Source: Cardiobacteriales bacterium (GTDB taxonomy: Bacteria > Pseudomonadota > Gammaproteobacteria > Cardiobacteriales > Wohlfahrtiimonadaceae). Taken from it: 22,943 bases of DNA. This document shows positions 22,042 to 22,943 of this stretch, piece after piece. Positions within the stretch are counted from its first letter, which is position 1; each line of letters begins with the position of its first letter. The notes beneath the pieces are model-generated. The model ran no database searches and was not told the DNA's origin. It saw only the letters and a list, made by a program, of their open reading frames with translations. Both the position numbers and the translations under genes were made by a program. The stretch covers positions 1 through 22,943 of the forward strand of contig JASLFR010000027.1 in the NCBI GenBank assembly GCA_030150565.1. The letters are read 5' to 3'.

Positions 22042-22088
22042 CGTTAAACTCTCCTTTTTCTGATTAACAGTTATAACAACCATACGGT

Positions 22089-22943
22089 TTACAATATTAT
22101 AGGCTCTGGTTGCAAGTCTATTTGAAACTTTTTATAGACCTCTTCTTTTACATGAAGAGAATAATTTAGAAGCTCTTTTCCGCTTGCCCCTCCTAAATTA
22201 ACGAGTACGAGCGCCTGCTTTTCATACATCCCCACCCCATTTTGATAATGCCCTTTAAATCCACAAAGATCGATCAATTGTCCCGCTGCAAGTTTTATCC
22301 GATGCTGGTCAACAGGATAATTTACAAGCTCTGGGAACTGCTTTTTGAGCCCTTTAAAGTGCTCAATAGAGATGATGGGATTTTGAAAGAAGCTTCCCGC
22401 ATTACCAATCTTTTTAGGATCAGGCAACTTCGATTCTCGAACTGCTATAACTGCTTTAGCGACCGTCTCAGGTGTTTTTTCTAATTGAGGATGCTGCTCA
22501 AACCACTCCTCTAAAGCTCGATAACGGATCTCTACAGATGGTTTTAATCTTAGACGAAGTCGAAGGCTCAAGATTAAAAAACGTCCCACTTCAGATTTAA
22601 AGAGGCTATTTCGGTAAGAGAATTTTGCATCAGCATTTGAGAGCGTTACTACTCGATTCTCATTAAAATCGTACGCACTAATCTGCTCAATCAACTCCTT
22701 AATCTCAACACCATAAGCGCCGATATTCTGCACAGGCGCTGCCCCTACTGTTCCAGGAATTAAAGAGAGATACTCCGCGCCATACCACCCATTTTTTAGT
22801 GCATACTCCGTAAATTGATGCCAATTCTCCCCCGCTGCAACCTCCACTAGAATCTCTTTCTTATCCTGAGCGATCACCTCCACCCCTTTTAGAGTGTTGT
22901 GAACGATCAACCCAGAAAAATCCTCTGTAAAGAGAAGATTACT
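22089..22943 (-). CDS. murB: UDP-N-acetylenolpyruvoylglucosamine reductase, partial (5' end outside window)
   Basis: The frame is open to the window edge at 22943, starting SNLLFTEDFSGLIVHN, which matches the internal GSNVLF stretch of MurB, so the first part is cut off. The TTG at 22910 is an internal leucine, not a start. MurB uses FAD and NADPH to reduce UDP-GlcNAc-enolpyruvate to UDP-MurNAc in peptidoglycan synthesis. The FAD-binding SLIPGTVGAAPVQNIGAYG is clear. Expected active-site residues are the Arg in FSYRNSLF, the Ser in GNAGSFFQNP and the Glu in LQPEPIIL near the C-terminus. It resembles the type I (E. coli-like) enzyme. Confidence 0.95.
   Translation of the reverse strand, partial: SNLLFTEDFSGLIVHNTLKGVEVIAQDKKEILVEVAAGENWHQFTEYALKNGWYGAEYLSLIPGTVGAAPVQNIGAYGVEIKELIEQISAYDFNENRVVTLSNADAKFSYRNSLFKSEVGRFLILSLRLRLRLKPSVEIRYRALEEWFEQHPQLEKTPETVAKAVIAVRESKLPDPKKIGNAGSFFQNPIISIEHFKGLKKQFPELVNYPVDQHRIKLAAGQLIDLCGFKGHYQNGVGMYEKQALVLVNLGGASGKELLNYSLHVKEEVYKKFQIDLQPEPIIL

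Noticed and set aside
22096..22101. Minus-strand TATAAT in the 3' end of murB as an mlaC promoter
   Set aside because: The hexamer at the right distance upstream (CAAATA) does not resemble a -35, and chance TATAAT matches are frequent in DNA this AT-rich.
22089..22910. murB as a complete gene starting at TTG 22910
   Set aside because: The frame continues to the window edge and encodes the conserved upstream MurB sequence (SNLLFTEDFSG), so the gene is truncated by the window and the TTG is internal.

Overview
This 22.9-kb window is ordinary chromosome from a moderately AT-rich Gammaproteobacterium. The gene families (AmiB-type amidase with LysM, MlaC/MlaB, TtcA, a 114-nt bacterial-type 4.5S RNA, dnaX-ybaB-recR order, IlvI/IlvH) fit that class. 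From memory of gene content and base composition, a relative of the Ignatzschineria/Wohlfahrtiimonas (Cardiobacteriales) group is plausible, but the sequence alone cannot prove this. I see no prophage, insertion sequence, CRISPR array or plasmid gene. No stretch over 300 bases lacks a gene.

Layout. (1) 1-292: the 3' end of argG, closed by a strong bidirectional terminator. (2) 385-4643, minus strand: a tightly coupled envelope operon of a secreted TPR protein, an AMIN/Amidase_3/LysM cell-division amidase and a secreted TraB/GumN-family protein. (3) 4802-5485: elbB, diverging from that operon. (4) 5598-10314: amino-acid synthesis, hom followed by ilvI-ilvH-ilvC, ending in a good terminator. 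(5) 10410-11771: a class II DAHP synthase with its own terminator. (6) 11847-16775: accA (TTG start), a DUF815 AAA+ ATPase, a GlmS-like SIS-domain deaminase (NagB-II type), nagA and an AEC-family transporter, packed with almost no gaps. (7) 16777-20736, minus strand: ttcA, hinT, recR, ybaB and dnaX. (8) 20771-21114, minus strand: 4.5S RNA, tRNA-Cys(GCA), tRNA-Gly(GCC) and a near-consensus sigma70 promoter. (9) 21148-22943, minus strand: mlaB, mlaC and a 5'-truncated murB.

How the genes work together. hom commits aspartate semialdehyde to homoserine, and so towards threonine and isoleucine. IlvIH and IlvC carry out the first two common steps of branched-chain amino-acid synthesis. The SIS protein and NagA would convert GlcNAc-6-P to fructose-6-P, and the linked AEC carrier raises the question of which amino-sugar-related compound is moved. 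The dnaX-ybaB-recR block supplies the clamp loader and recombinational repair. MlaC/MlaB belong to the phospholipid-retrograde Mla system, but mlaF, mlaE and mlaD are not next to them here.

The most notable signals are not whole genes. An A10 slippery run in dnaX lies exactly at the end of the clamp-loader core, with a stop codon waiting in each shifted frame. That predicts a gamma-type short product made by frameshifting or transcriptional slippage. A G8 tract near the start of the DUF815 ATPase gene could act as an on/off slippage switch. Others are a leader hairpin and near-leaderless mini-ORF before ilvI, ttcA sitting directly behind a terminator, the absence of a terminator between the stable RNA genes and dnaX, and the split mla locus.
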